64,000 nt of DNA, taken from positions 1 to 64,000 of the forward strand of contig NZ_JYNL01000009.1 of the NCBI RefSeq assembly GCF_001044235.1, read 5' to 3'. The stretch comes from Mycolicibacterium chlorophenolicum. GTDB taxonomy: Bacteria > Actinomycetota > Actinomycetes > Mycobacteriales > Mycobacteriaceae. Below, in pieces: positions 33,884-40,811 of this stretch. The notes beneath the pieces were generated by a model. The model was not told where the DNA came from. It saw only the letters and a program-made list of their open reading frames with translations, and did no database searches. Position 1 is the stretch's first letter, and each line of letters opens with the position of its first letter. Both the position numbers and the translations under genes were made by a program.

Positions 33884-34507
33884 TCAGGGCCTTTCCACTC
33901 GGGTGCGCACTGAGATGCGTGGTGTTGAGGCCAGCGGCGTCAAGGCGGTGCGGACGGCGCCGGCGATGGCGTCTTGGGTGACGTCGGGTCCGGTGGTGCG
34001 GGCGGTCACTTTGACGGCGCGGCGGGTCGCCGTGGCGGTGGCCTTGGTGACGCCTGGGACGACGCGGGCGGCGGCGGCGGCGAGTTTGGCGGTGTCGGAG
34101 ACGTCGAGGTAGACGCTGGTCTTGGCCTGCACCGGGATGGCCTTGCGGCGGCGCGGGGACAGCGCGGTCCCGATAAAAAGGAGGCCGACGGCGGCGAGGA
34201 TGGCGCCGACGGGGACCATCCAGCCGGCCGCGGATTGGCCGTCGAACCAGTCGATGGCTGCTTGGGTCCAGGAGGGTCCGGTGATCCAGCCGGCCGCGGC
34301 GATGCCGTCTCGGACGCCGATCGCGCCGAGGGCGATCAGCAGCAGAGCACTGATCACGCCGACGTAGTGCGCGGCCGCGGGTGCCAGCGGCGGCGGGGCC
34401 GATGCCGGAGATCGGGGCGTGGCCGCGGGTTGGCGGGTGCCGTTGTGCAGCGGCCCGGAGGTCGAGGTCGTCGACGGAACGTGTTCGAGGTGTTCGGGGG
34501 CGGTCAT
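33884..34507 (-). CDS. DUF6286-like membrane protein of the Asp23 operon
   Basis: 207 aa. A Pro/Ser/Thr-rich cytoplasmic N-terminus is followed by two membrane segments (about 48-66 and 97-115) and a C-terminal Asp23-like part (SVYLDVSDTAKLAAAAARVV, then VKVTARTTGPDVTQDAIAGA). The layout is that of actinobacterial DUF6286 proteins, found between Asp23 genes. Its ATG overlaps the stop of the Asp23 gene at 34504-34881. The long overlapping frame 33297-34613 is a shadow. Confidence 0.75.
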   Translation of the reverse strand: MTAPEHLEHVPSTTSTSGPLHNGTRQPAATPRSPASAPPPLAPAAAHYVGVISALLLIALGAIGVRDGIAAAGWITGPSWTQAAIDWFDGQSAAGWMVPVGAILAAVGLLFIGTALSPRRRKAIPVQAKTSVYLDVSDTAKLAAAAARVVPGVTKATATATRRAVKVTARTTGPDVTQDAIAGAVRTALTPLASTPRISVRTRVERP

Positions 34508-34881
34508 TGGACCCGCTTTCGGGTGGTGGCGTCGTTGGTGGTGACGGCGGCGACCGCCACGTCGACGCCGTCGACCTGCAATCCGGCCAGGTGCGAGAGC
34601 GCGAAGGTGACATTGGCCCGGACGGCGGCGCTGACGGCGCTGAGTTGGTAACTCCAGGGCACGGCGATGTCGACCTGTGCCCGGACGCGTCCGGCGGCGA
34701 TGCTGACGTGGGTCTTGGGTTTGGTGCGTCCGGTGAGCTTGTCCAGGCCGCTGGCCTGGAGCCGAACTCCGGCGGTGTCGAGGGCGGCTTTGGCTGCGAT
34801 CTGTTCGGCGACGCGGTCGTGCACGGTCAGTGAACCCCGGCCGCCGGGGTCGTGGTCGACTGCGGGCAGGGTGTCAGCCAC
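34504..34881 (-). CDS. Asp23/Gls24-family envelope stress protein
   Basis: 125 aa. GTG at 34881, which overlaps the stop of the 59-aa membrane peptide gene. It has the Asp23 pattern: VHDRVAEQIAAKAALDTAGV, VSIAAGRVRAQVDIAVPW and LQVDGVDVAVAAV. Asp23-type proteins form a layer at the inner membrane under stress and bind AmaP-type anchors. It is coupled on both sides with membrane genes. Confidence 0.82.
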   Translation of the reverse strand: MADTLPAVDHDPGGRGSLTVHDRVAEQIAAKAALDTAGVRLQASGLDKLTGRTKPKTHVSIAAGRVRAQVDIAVPWSYQLSAVSAAVRANVTFALSHLAGLQVDGVDVAVAAVTTNDATTRKRVQ

Positions 34882-35053
34882 GGCCGCGTCCCCGCAATAT
34901 CGTGGTGAGGTCGAATTCGCCGTCGCGTTGCCCGCCGATCGCATAGCCGATGGCGCCCAGGATCACAGCGATCAGGAAGCCGGTGAATCCGCCGGCGGCG
35001 GCGGCGACGCCGAGCAGCAGCCCGGCCAGTAAACCTACGGTGGCAGTGGTCAT
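34874..35053 (-). CDS. DUF2273-like small membrane protein
   Basis: 59 aa with one long hydrophobic hairpin (VGLLAGLLLGVAAAAGGFTG, then FLIAVILGAIGYAIGGQRDG). Small DUF2273-type proteins accompany Asp23 and AmaP genes in Gram-positive bacteria. Its stop overlaps the next GTG by 8 bases, so translation is coupled. Confidence 0.7.
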   Translation of the reverse strand: MTTATVGLLAGLLLGVAAAAGGFTGFLIAVILGAIGYAIGGQRDGEFDLTTILRGRGRG

Positions 35054-35108
35054 TGGGGTGGTCCTCTCACATGGGTGGAAGTCGTTGTCAGACAGGGCAG
35101 TCGGGGCG

Positions 35109-35378
35109 TTAGAGGGTGAAGTAGCGGCGGCTGGTGTGTCGACGCCGCCACTGATACAGCCAGCGGTGCAGTCGTGCGCGCCGCGACCGCCGGATGATCA
35201 GCACCACCTCCAGGGGTGGCGCGCCGTCGGCTTGGCGGTCGATCTCGGCCAGCGCGGCGATCAGGTCGGCTGCGGAACCGCCGCGATCGGGATGGTGCGC
35301 CCTGGCTGCCGCCCGCCGAGCGCTGCGGCGGTCGCGGTCATTGGCCACGTGCTGGGCGGCGGGCGGGGTGTGGGTCAT
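35109..35378 (-). CDS. Small basic protein with an HPD motif
   Basis: 89 aa. RSARRAAARAHHPDRGGSAA near residues 18-40 is like the start of a J-domain with HPDxGG, after a helix of Arg and Ala. The remainder (APPLEVVLIIRRSRRARLHR) is basic. A true J-domain is about 70 aa with four helices; only the helix II/HPD part can be seen, so this may be a truncated J-like module. Its ATG overlaps the stop of the Asp23-like gene upstream. Confidence 0.6.
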   Translation of the reverse strand: MTHTPPAAQHVANDRDRRSARRAAARAHHPDRGGSAADLIAALAEIDRQADGAPPLEVVLIIRRSRRARLHRWLYQWRRRHTSRRYFTL

Positions 35379-35683
35379 GGCGGGGCCGGGGCGATGTCTT
35401 CGACGGTGACGTTGACTGCGGCACCAGGATGCAGAGCACTGACGGTGGCGCGGACGGCGGCGGCGGTGTCACGCACCGCGCCGCCGAATACCACGACGAT
35501 GTGAACGTCGACGACGTTGTCGGTGATGCGGATGCCGGCCACTCGCCGTCCGGGTAGGTAGGTGCCGACCTCGCCGAACATGCCGGGGTGCAACGCGGCG
35601 ACGCCGGGAACCCCCAGGACCGCGGCAGCGAGCCGGTCGGCGGGTTCCTGCGGTGCCGGCGTCGCCGCATACCCCTCGGTCAT
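35375..35683 (-). CDS. Asp23-like domain protein
   Basis: 102 aa. DRLAAAVLGVPGVAALHPGM, RVAGIRITDNVVDVHIVVVF and NVTVEDIAPAPP follow the beta-alpha-beta pattern of Asp23-type domains (valine-rich strand pairs and a final hydrophobic strand). Overlaps the downstream HPD-motif gene by 4 bases and follows the main Asp23 gene by 0 bases. A structural role at the membrane is inferred. Confidence 0.7.
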   Translation of the reverse strand: MTEGYAATPAPQEPADRLAAAVLGVPGVAALHPGMFGEVGTYLPGRRVAGIRITDNVVDVHIVVVFGGAVRDTAAAVRATVSALHPGAAVNVTVEDIAPAPP

Positions 35684-36151
35684 TTACTGCACCCGCGCCG
35701 GGCGGCTGCTGTCGGTGCTGGTGTCGTCGTCGCTGTCGTCCTCGACGTGCACGTCGTTGACGGTGATGTTGACCTCGGTGACTTCCAGGCCGGTCATCTT
35801 CTCGATCGCGGCGATGACGTTGCGGCGAATCCCACCGGCCAGATCGACGATCGCGACCCCGTAGTCGGCGACGATGTCGATGTCGACAGCGGCCTGCTTC
35901 TCGCCGACCTCCACCGACACGCCCTGGCCGTGGTTGACCGAGGCGCCCGGAATGCGCTCACGAAGCTGACCGACGATACGCTGCGCGCCACCGCCCAGGT
36001 CATACACGCCGTGCACTTCACGCGCGGACAGTCCGGCGATCTTGGAGACCACCGTGTCGGCGATCGTGGTCTTGCCCTGGGAGGTGGCCAATGCGGTGTC
36101 GCTGGCGGCCGCCGGCTTCGGTGCGGTGGCGGGGGGCTGGGTGCTCGTCAT
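35684..36151 (-). CDS. Asp23/Gls24-family protein (first of the cargo operon)
   Basis: 155 aa from ATG 36151 with AAAGGA upstream. The strongest Asp23 of the cluster: IADTVVSKIAGLSAREVHGV (with VYDLGGG), VSVEVGEKQAAVDIDIVADY, IVDLAGGIRRNVIAAIEKMT and GLEVTEVNITVNDVHVEDD. It has an acidic, Ser-rich tail. It heads the long minus-strand operon of the cargo and is divergent from the sigma factor gene, with about 200 bases between. Confidence 0.88.
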   Translation of the reverse strand: MTSTQPPATAPKPAAASDTALATSQGKTTIADTVVSKIAGLSAREVHGVYDLGGGAQRIVGQLRERIPGASVNHGQGVSVEVGEKQAAVDIDIVADYGVAIVDLAGGIRRNVIAAIEKMTGLEVTEVNITVNDVHVEDDSDDDTSTDSSRPARVQ

Positions 36152-36282
36152 GGGCACGGTTCCTTTCGATCCTCGTCTGTGGTTACAGGGGCGTAGACGA
36201 GACCGCGTCACCGAAGTGCACGTCCGGCTGGGCGATTGTGATGTAGAACACATGTACCCAACTTTCCGGGTGCGCGTGAGAG

Positions 36283-36309
36283 GTTTTGTCTCGACATTGC
36301 TGCGGGTGT
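36283..36309 (+). promoter_or_regulatory. Possible SigF-type promoter upstream of the sigma factor gene
   Basis: GTTT at 36283-36286, 17 bases, then GGGTGT at 36304-36309, close to the mycobacterial SigF consensus (GTTT-N15-17-GGGTAT). The start codon lies about 50 bases downstream. A similar pair is upstream of the MscS-type gene, which supports stress control of the cargo. Confidence 0.4.
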
Positions 36310-36359
36310 GGCCGGTTCACCTCGCGCCGCGAGCCAGGCTTTCGGGAGGAGGTCGCGGC

Positions 36360-36944
36360 TTGGTGGACACCCCGCCCCGTGAAATCCTCTCGGTGACAGA
36401 CCACCTAGGTGACCGCACCCTGGCTGCGGCCGCCGCCATGGGTGAACGCGCGGCGTTCGAGACGATCGTGCACCGCTACGGCCCGCTGCTCTACGGTTAT
36501 GTTCGGCGCATGATCAGCGACCGCGACGGGGTCGATGACGTGGTCCAGGAGACGTTCATCGCGGCTTGGCGTCAGATCGACAACTACCGCGGTGAGTCGG
36601 CCCTCAAGACGTGGCTGTTCCGCATCTGTGACCGCAAGATTATCGACTCGCGGAGGGTGCGCTACGCCGAACCGATCGATGACCGACTCATCGACCCCAT
36701 TGACCCGTCCGCGGACTCAAATCCAGCAGTTGTGTTGTCCAACACCGAGTTTCTGGCCGCCCTGGAACGCGCCCTGGCCGAACTACCGGTCCGCCAACGC
36801 GCAGTCTGGGTGCTGCGGGAAATCGACGGCTTGACGTTCCCCCAGATCGGCGTGACCCTGAAACTGAGTCCCGGGGCGGCACGCGGACATCACCACCGGG
36901 CTCAATCAACCCTTCGACTAAGGATGCAGCGATGGCAGCAATGA
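36360..36944 (+). CDS. ECF-type RNA polymerase sigma factor
   Basis: 194 aa. TTG at 36360 is preferred because AGGAGG lies 7 bases upstream (GTG at 36363 is the alternative). Region 2 is visible as FETIVHRYGPLLYGYVRRMI, DGVDDVVQETFIAAWRQIDN and ESALKTWLFRI (about residues 38-105). Region 4 as ALAELPVRQRAVWVLREIDG, LTFPQIGVTLKLSPGA and HHHRAQSTLRL (about 142-190). No C-terminal extension. The 3' end overlaps the next Asp23-like gene by 13 bases. It probably directs transcription of the cargo operons; the cognate anti-sigma is not obvious. Confidence 0.88.
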   Translation: MVDTPPREILSVTDHLGDRTLAAAAAMGERAAFETIVHRYGPLLYGYVRRMISDRDGVDDVVQETFIAAWRQIDNYRGESALKTWLFRICDRKIIDSRRVRYAEPIDDRLIDPIDPSADSNPAVVLSNTEFLAALERALAELPVRQRAVWVLREIDGLTFPQIGVTLKLSPGAARGHHHRAQSTLRLRMQRWQQ

Positions 36945-37411
36945 ACGGGGACGACCCGCTCGGCGTGCTGCTCTCGCGCGCCGGACAAGCACTGCGGGAG
37001 TTGGGTGAACCCGGCTGGGATCGCATCGCCGACAACGTTATCGCCGCAGTCCGCAACACCCCACGCTCGGGGTGGCCGGTGACCGCCCAGGACCCCGACC
37101 CCCAGCAACCGCCGCTACCGGGCTGCATCGCCGTCAGCGATCTGGTCATCCGCGCGGCCCTGGCCGCAGCGCTGCGCGTCGACCAAATCTGCGCCCCTAG
37201 CGCGGTCAACGTCCACCTGGACGGCACCGACCTGCAACGCATTAGCGTCGAAATCACCGGCCGCTACGGCAACCGGCTCACCGAAGTCGCCGACCACGTA
37301 CGCGACCTCGCCGCCGGCATCCTCGACGACCTGCTCGGGGTCGCCGCGCTCGGTCACCAGATCGACGTCGCCGTCATCGACATCGTGCGCGGGAACCCGC
37401 TCGCCGAATAG
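36932..37411 (+). CDS. Asp23-like protein coupled to the sigma factor
   Basis: 159 aa, overlapping the sigma gene by 13 bases. The N-terminal part is helical (GVLLSRAGQALRELGEPGWD). The second half has the Asp23 pattern: AVNVHLDGTDLQRISVEITG, RYGNRLTEVADHVRDLAAGI and HQIDVAVIDIV. The overlap with a sigma gene makes it a candidate regulator of that sigma, although it lacks known anti-sigma motifs. Part of the stress cargo. Confidence 0.75.
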   Translation: MAAMNGDDPLGVLLSRAGQALRELGEPGWDRIADNVIAAVRNTPRSGWPVTAQDPDPQQPPLPGCIAVSDLVIRAALAAALRVDQICAPSAVNVHLDGTDLQRISVEITGRYGNRLTEVADHVRDLAAGILDDLLGVAALGHQIDVAVIDIVRGNPLAE

Positions 37412-37440
37412 CGCGCGCCAGACCCGAGCCGAAAAACCGA

Positions 37441-37466
37441 GTTTCCCTGCGCAGAAATCAGGGAAT
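37441..37466 (+). promoter_or_regulatory. Possible SigF-type promoter upstream of the MscS-type gene
   Basis: GTTT at 37441-37444, 16 bases, then GGGAAT at 37461-37466, close to the SigF consensus. The gene starts about 95 bases downstream. Assigned by pattern only. Confidence 0.4.
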
Positions 37467-37560
37467 TGACTCCGCCGAAGGTCAACGTGCCCCGGTTCCG
37501 ACAAGACGCCGGGACGACTTTCGCTCATTGGCGGCCGCGCAACGTGGCTCTCTTAAGGGA

Positions 37561-38442
37561 ATGGACGTGTATATGAGGGACGCTCTGAACGACATGTGGC
37601 GCTCGGTGGCCACCTTCGCCCCCAAACTGGTGGCTTTCCTGCTGATCCTGATCATCGGGCTGATCGTGGCCAAACTGATCTCCAAGGCGGTCGACAAGAT
37701 CTTGGAACGGGTCGGGTTCGACCGCGCGGTGGAACGCGGCGGGGTCAAACGCGCCCTGGCCAACAGTCGATACGACGCGTCGACCATCGCCGGCAAGATC
37801 GTCTACTACGCGCTGGTGCTGTTCGTGCTGCAACTGGCGTTCGGGGTGTTCGGCCCCAACCCCATCAGCGAACTGCTCAGCGGAGTGATCGCGTTCCTGC
37901 CCAAACTCTTCGTCGCCCTGATCATCGTGGTGGTGGCCTCGGCGATCGCCGCCGCGGTGCGAGATCTGTTGTCCAACAGCCTCAGTGGGCTGTCCTACGG
38001 CAGAATGCTGGCCAACATCGCCAGCGTCTTCATCCTCGGCCTGGGAATCATCGCCGCGCTCAACCAGATCGGGATCGCGCTGACAGTCACCTTGCCGGTG
38101 CTGGTCGCGGTCCTGGGAACGATCGGGGGCATCCTGGTCGTCGGGGTCGGCGGCGGCCTGATCAAACCGATGCAGCACCGATGGGAGGACTACCTAAACA
38201 AAGCCGAGCAGGAAAGTCGTAACGTCCGCGACAAGGTGTCCTCCTCGCAAGACAGCGGGCGTCCGCAGCAACCAGGTCAGATCGGGGCAGCAGCGCCGGG
38301 CTCCTACGACGGCCCCTCCGGGCAGCGACACGCCCAGCCAGGCGGTGAGCCGCCCCACGGCTACCAGCAGCCCAGCTACCCACCCCCAGCGCAGCAGCAA
38401 CCGCCCTACGGCACCAATCCGCCCCCGCGGCAGGGGTACTGA
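37561..38442 (+). CDS. MscS-type conserved TM-helix membrane protein
   Basis: 293 aa from ATG 37561; GTG 37567 has a better-spaced AAGGGA, so the start is uncertain by a few codons. Membrane segments: PKLVAFLLILIIGLIVAKLI, IVYYALVLFVLQLAFGVFG, LPKLFVALIIVVVASAIAAA, NIASVFILGLGIIAALNQIG and LTVTLPVLVAVLGTIGGILV. GRMLANIASVF and VVGVGGGLIKPMQHRW are typical of the TM_helix/MscS group. It lacks the large beta domain of a full MscS, so gating is uncertain. The C-terminal 70 residues are Gln/Pro/Tyr-rich and cytoplasmic. Likely protects against osmotic or envelope stress. Followed by a strong hairpin terminator. Confidence 0.85.
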   Translation: MDVYMRDALNDMWRSVATFAPKLVAFLLILIIGLIVAKLISKAVDKILERVGFDRAVERGGVKRALANSRYDASTIAGKIVYYALVLFVLQLAFGVFGPNPISELLSGVIAFLPKLFVALIIVVVASAIAAAVRDLLSNSLSGLSYGRMLANIASVFILGLGIIAALNQIGIALTVTLPVLVAVLGTIGGILVVGVGGGLIKPMQHRWEDYLNKAEQESRNVRDKVSSSQDSGRPQQPGQIGAAAPGSYDGPSGQRHAQPGGEPPHGYQQPSYPPPAQQQPPYGTNPPPRQGY

Positions 38443-38507
38443 CCCGCTGCTAGGACACACCTGTGCGGCGCTGGTTCCGGTGCAGCCTCCGGCCGACGAT
38501 TCGTCAA

Positions 38508-38548
38508 CAGCGACCCAGACGCCCACCCGCACGGCGTCTGGGTCGCTG
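38508..38548 (+). terminator. Strong 16-bp hairpin after the MscS-type gene
   Basis: A perfect 16-base stem (outer bases CAGCGACCCAGACGCC on the left arm) with a 9-base loop. It lies about 65 bases after the stop. There is no U-tract, which is common for mycobacterial terminators. It would end the sigma/Asp23/MscS transcript. Confidence 0.7.
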
Positions 38549-38640
38549 ATCTCGAGCGGGCCGTTAGGTGGGGGCAGCGGCCGGCGACGCCGTCGGACAC
38601 CGAATCACCGACGCGCTCACCGAGACGCCCACACAGTTAA

Positions 38641-38898
38641 ATGGCCGATCCAGCGGCGATGACGAACAGTGTCCAGGCCGATGCCACAGATCCCCACCGC
38701 GCCTGCCGCAGGCTGCGCCGGCCGGCGGCCCGCCGCCGCGGCGTGCGCAGCACCTCGGGGCGCCCTGAGACCGCGACACTGCTGGGCGTGGTCATCGTGT
38801 CCGGCGCGGTGGTGTGGGCGCGCCGCCAACGTCGCCGCCGGTCGTTAGCCGGTCCCGGTAACGAACAGCCTGCCGGTTACGAGAATCCCGCGATCTGA
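38641..38898 (+). CDS. Possible small membrane protein
   Basis: 85 aa with a hydrophobic segment (TATLLGVVIVSGAVVWARRQ) near residue 45 and basic flanks. A frame on the other strand (about 52 aa at 38642-38800) also has a hydrophobic helix, and neither has a good ribosome binding site. I favour the plus-strand frame for its longer length, with low confidence. Confidence 0.35.
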   Translation: MADPAAMTNSVQADATDPHRACRRLRRPAARRRGVRSTSGRPETATLLGVVIVSGAVVWARRQRRRRSLAGPGNEQPAGYENPAI

Positions 38899-39326
38899 AT
38901 CGCCCAGCGTCAGACAGGCCGTGCAACCTCGGTTTCGCCGAAACGCCGGGTCGCTGTCTTCCTCACGTCGTGGCAGTGGCACGCTACTGCGCCTCGGTCC
39001 GCCGGCGACGATGTCTGCGTCGCCGCCTTTGGTGTAGGCAGCTTCGCGCACGACCTCATCGGTCTCCAATCCAGCACCCAGCACGCCACCGAGAGTGGCC
39101 AGCGAGCACGTCAGCCATGCGACCGGGGGCCTGGCCGCTTTGCAACCTTCGAATGTTGGTGTTTGAATCGGGTCCAAGTGTTTGCCGAGGCGAGATCATC
39201 GGCCGTCGCTAATTGACGTCGGCTGTGCTATCAGGAGGGCGATGTGGGCACCCCGAAGGACTCGCGGTGAGTCGCTCCCCGAGGGGACGCGCCCCGCGGG
39301 TTGATCGCGACGCTAACTGGTCACTG
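38899..39326. other. Stretch without a confident gene
   Basis: A minus-strand frame at 38845-39177 (110 aa) has no ribosome binding site and unconvincing composition. No repeats seen. The 3' end carries the region before the HicB-like gene at 39327. Confidence 0.4.
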
Positions 39327-39554
39327 ATGAGCGAGACTGCTGACGACCAGGGCGTGGTTTACCGAGTTCTATGGTCAGCTGATTCCTGGATGTACCTCGG
39401 GTTGTGCGATTCGTATCCGCATCTGTCGTGGCAGGCAACTACAGAAGACGGCGCGTTGAACGGAATCCGCCGCCAAGTTCGACAACGCGCCGACGTTTCG
39501 TCGCCAACGGAAAGTGGATCGCGAGGGTGTTCGCCGGAAGGCTCGACCGTTTGA
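39327..39554 (+). CDS. HicB-like small protein
   Basis: 75 aa from ATG 39327. VYRVLWSADSWMYLGLCDSY followed by PHLSWQATTEDGALNGI matches the HicB-type fold of antitoxins (strand, DSWxxxLCDxYPxLSxxAxTxxxAL). The C-terminal part (about 25 residues) is Ser/Arg-rich and does not fit the family, which may indicate an ancient frameshift. No HicA partner is visible. Confidence 0.5.
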   Translation: MSETADDQGVVYRVLWSADSWMYLGLCDSYPHLSWQATTEDGALNGIRRQVRQRADVSSPTESGSRGCSPEGSTV

Positions 39555-39772
39555 GTCATTCCAGCGGCGTCGATCCCCTGCTGCCTGCACTACGGCAGCG
39601 CTTCCAAACCGCCCTCAACACTGCCCTCGTCGTGGGTCGGCCACCTGAGTGCGCCACCGACCTGGGGCCGCGAACCTTAGCTGCGGTAGCGCTTATTGCC
39701 GCCGAGCACCCCGACGCCAGCGCCCAGATCATCGCCGCAGCCTATGACACCTTCCTGGACGAACACGGTTAG
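39551..39772 (+). CDS. Small helical hypothetical protein
   Basis: 73 aa from TTG 39551, overlapping the HicB-like stop (TTGA) with GGAAGG 8 bases upstream. DPLLPALRQRFQTALNTALV and RTLAAVALIAAEHPDASAQI are helical. Coupled to the HicB-like gene, but not recognisable as HicA. Function unknown. Confidence 0.45.
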   Translation: MSHSSGVDPLLPALRQRFQTALNTALVVGRPPECATDLGPRTLAAVALIAAEHPDASAQIIAAAYDTFLDEHG

Positions 39773-39932
39773 CACAACCCGATTGGTAGTACTGGAGATC
39801 ACGGCCGTCTCAACGAGGAGGCGGGTGGCCGGCAAAGCCAACGCGGATAGGAGCTAACTGCGTCGTGCGCGTTCGGCCACCATCACGCTGGTCGGTTAGA
39901 GCGACCATTCAGTAGACAGAAGGGATGATCCG

Positions 39933-40295
39933 TTGCGGTGGGTGCTGACCATAGGCAGCGCGCTGGCAATCACAGTCGGCGCGGCGATCGCGCTGAGTAC
40001 GCCGATCCAGTTATCGAGTGCGGATCACCGCGGGCGGCCGATTGCATGCGGCGATGCGCTGCAGGCAGACAGTGCCGCTGCGGAAGCTGCCGACGACTAC
40101 AATCAGCGCCTGAACGACAGCAGCCCTGATCGCTTCATTGCCACGGACTACGAAAACCAGTGCGCAGCGATGATCGTTGAGAAGCGCCGACACGCCGTGA
40201 TCGTCAGCGCCGCTGCGGCAGTGGTCGTGCTGACGACAGGCGGTCTAGGCTTTATGATCCACCGCGCTCGATCACGCGGATCAGGCTCGAAGTGA
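39933..40295 (+). CDS. Small membrane protein with extracytoplasmic loop
   Basis: 120 aa from TTG 39933 with AGAAGGGA upstream. Membrane segments at about residues 3-22 and 87-107 flank an acidic loop with two Cys (IACGDALQ, ENQCAAMI). The C-terminus is basic and cytoplasmic. No family. Last gene before the right end of the element. Confidence 0.6.
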   Translation: MRWVLTIGSALAITVGAAIALSTPIQLSSADHRGRPIACGDALQADSAAAEAADDYNQRLNDSSPDRFIATDYENQCAAMIVEKRRHAVIVSAAAAVVVLTTGGLGFMIHRARSRGSGSK

Positions 40296-40528
40296 AGTCA
40301 CTTTCGCTGATGGACCTGAGTTAACTGACTCTGGAACTGGGTGGACTCAGTAACGGGGATCGCGAGCCAGACCAGCGCGCGACCAGGGGAAGAGGTCAGT
40401 CACGCTGAGGCCCAGTCACCGCGTTTGAACCCGTCTTTGGCACGGCCGGCGCATCGCAGCGGCGGATCCCTGATACCAGCCGCTGTTTCGCTTCTGTCTC
40501 GCATGTCAGGCGATCGTGGTAGATCCGT

Positions 40529-40540
40529 CGACAACTGTCG
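40529..40540. repeat. Right-end palindrome of the mobile element
   Basis: CGACA-AC-TGTCG, 13 bases inside the right junction at 40553/40554. It uses the same half-sites as the left-end palindrome at 25460-25473. Confidence 0.55.
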
Positions 40541-40553
40541 AATGGGCGAGTGA

Positions 40554-40745
40554 AGCCCCGGCCCGTGGCGCCGAAACAGTGCACCCCAGCAATCGGCCGG
40601 GGACCTGCTGTGCGCCCTGGACACGTCCCGCACGCCGATCATCGCCTGGACCAGCACGCGTGACCTCCTGCTGGCAGAGATAACAGGCGAGCTGCCGACA
40701 ACATCGCTCAGCGGTCTCTACTCCTGGTGGACGACCCACTCCTGA
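40554..40745 (+). pseudogene. C-terminal half of the split membrane protein gene
   Basis: 63 codons that continue residues 1-239 of 24727-25443 in frame. It starts SPGPWRRNSAPQQ, follows the CPGNIQ end of the first half, and finishes with SLSGLYSWWTTHS and a stop. It supplies one further Cys (LLCAL), which would pair with VVVC of the first half. It has no start of its own and a stop at its left border. The reconstructed protein is 302 aa. Both halves are probably inactive unless the element excises. Confidence 0.75.
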
Positions 40746-40811
40746 ACCCGGCTGATCGTCGATCGGCCGACAGTGGGCCGCCACACCGGTCCATCAAGGG
40801 TCGAGTCGAAG

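Larger units (their letters stand above)
25444..40553 (+). mobile_element. 15.1-kb Tn554/recombinase-trio-like element carrying an envelope-stress cargo
   Basis: The element is bounded by the two halves of one membrane protein gene (24727-25443 and 40554-40745). Joining base 25443 to 40554 restores an open frame of 302 codons with matching domain content, so the bounds are set by the sequence to within a few bases. The left end has four overlapping genes: TnpA-like, middle and TnpB-like tyrosine-recombinase-family proteins and a TnpC-like coiled-coil protein, as in Tn554 and related recombinase-trio elements. The cargo (31.4-40.3 kb) is a stress cluster of Asp23, AmaP, GlsB, CsbD, STAS, sigma and MscS-type genes. 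CGACA/TGTCG palindromes lie near both ends (25460-25473, 40529-40540). No obvious target duplication, as is usual for Tn554. Confidence 0.8.

Noticed and set aside
33297..34613. 438-aa minus-strand frame
   Set aside because: Arg/Pro/His-rich and overlaps the AmaP-like and DUF6286-like genes, which have family patterns and coupled starts; a shadow frame.
38845..39177. 110-aa minus-strand frame
   Set aside because: No ribosome binding site, low-complexity composition, no link to neighbours.
40280..40310. Inverted repeat around GAAGTGA-AG-TCACTT
   Set aside because: Short and imperfect; may be a weak terminator of 39933-40295, but support is too thin to call.
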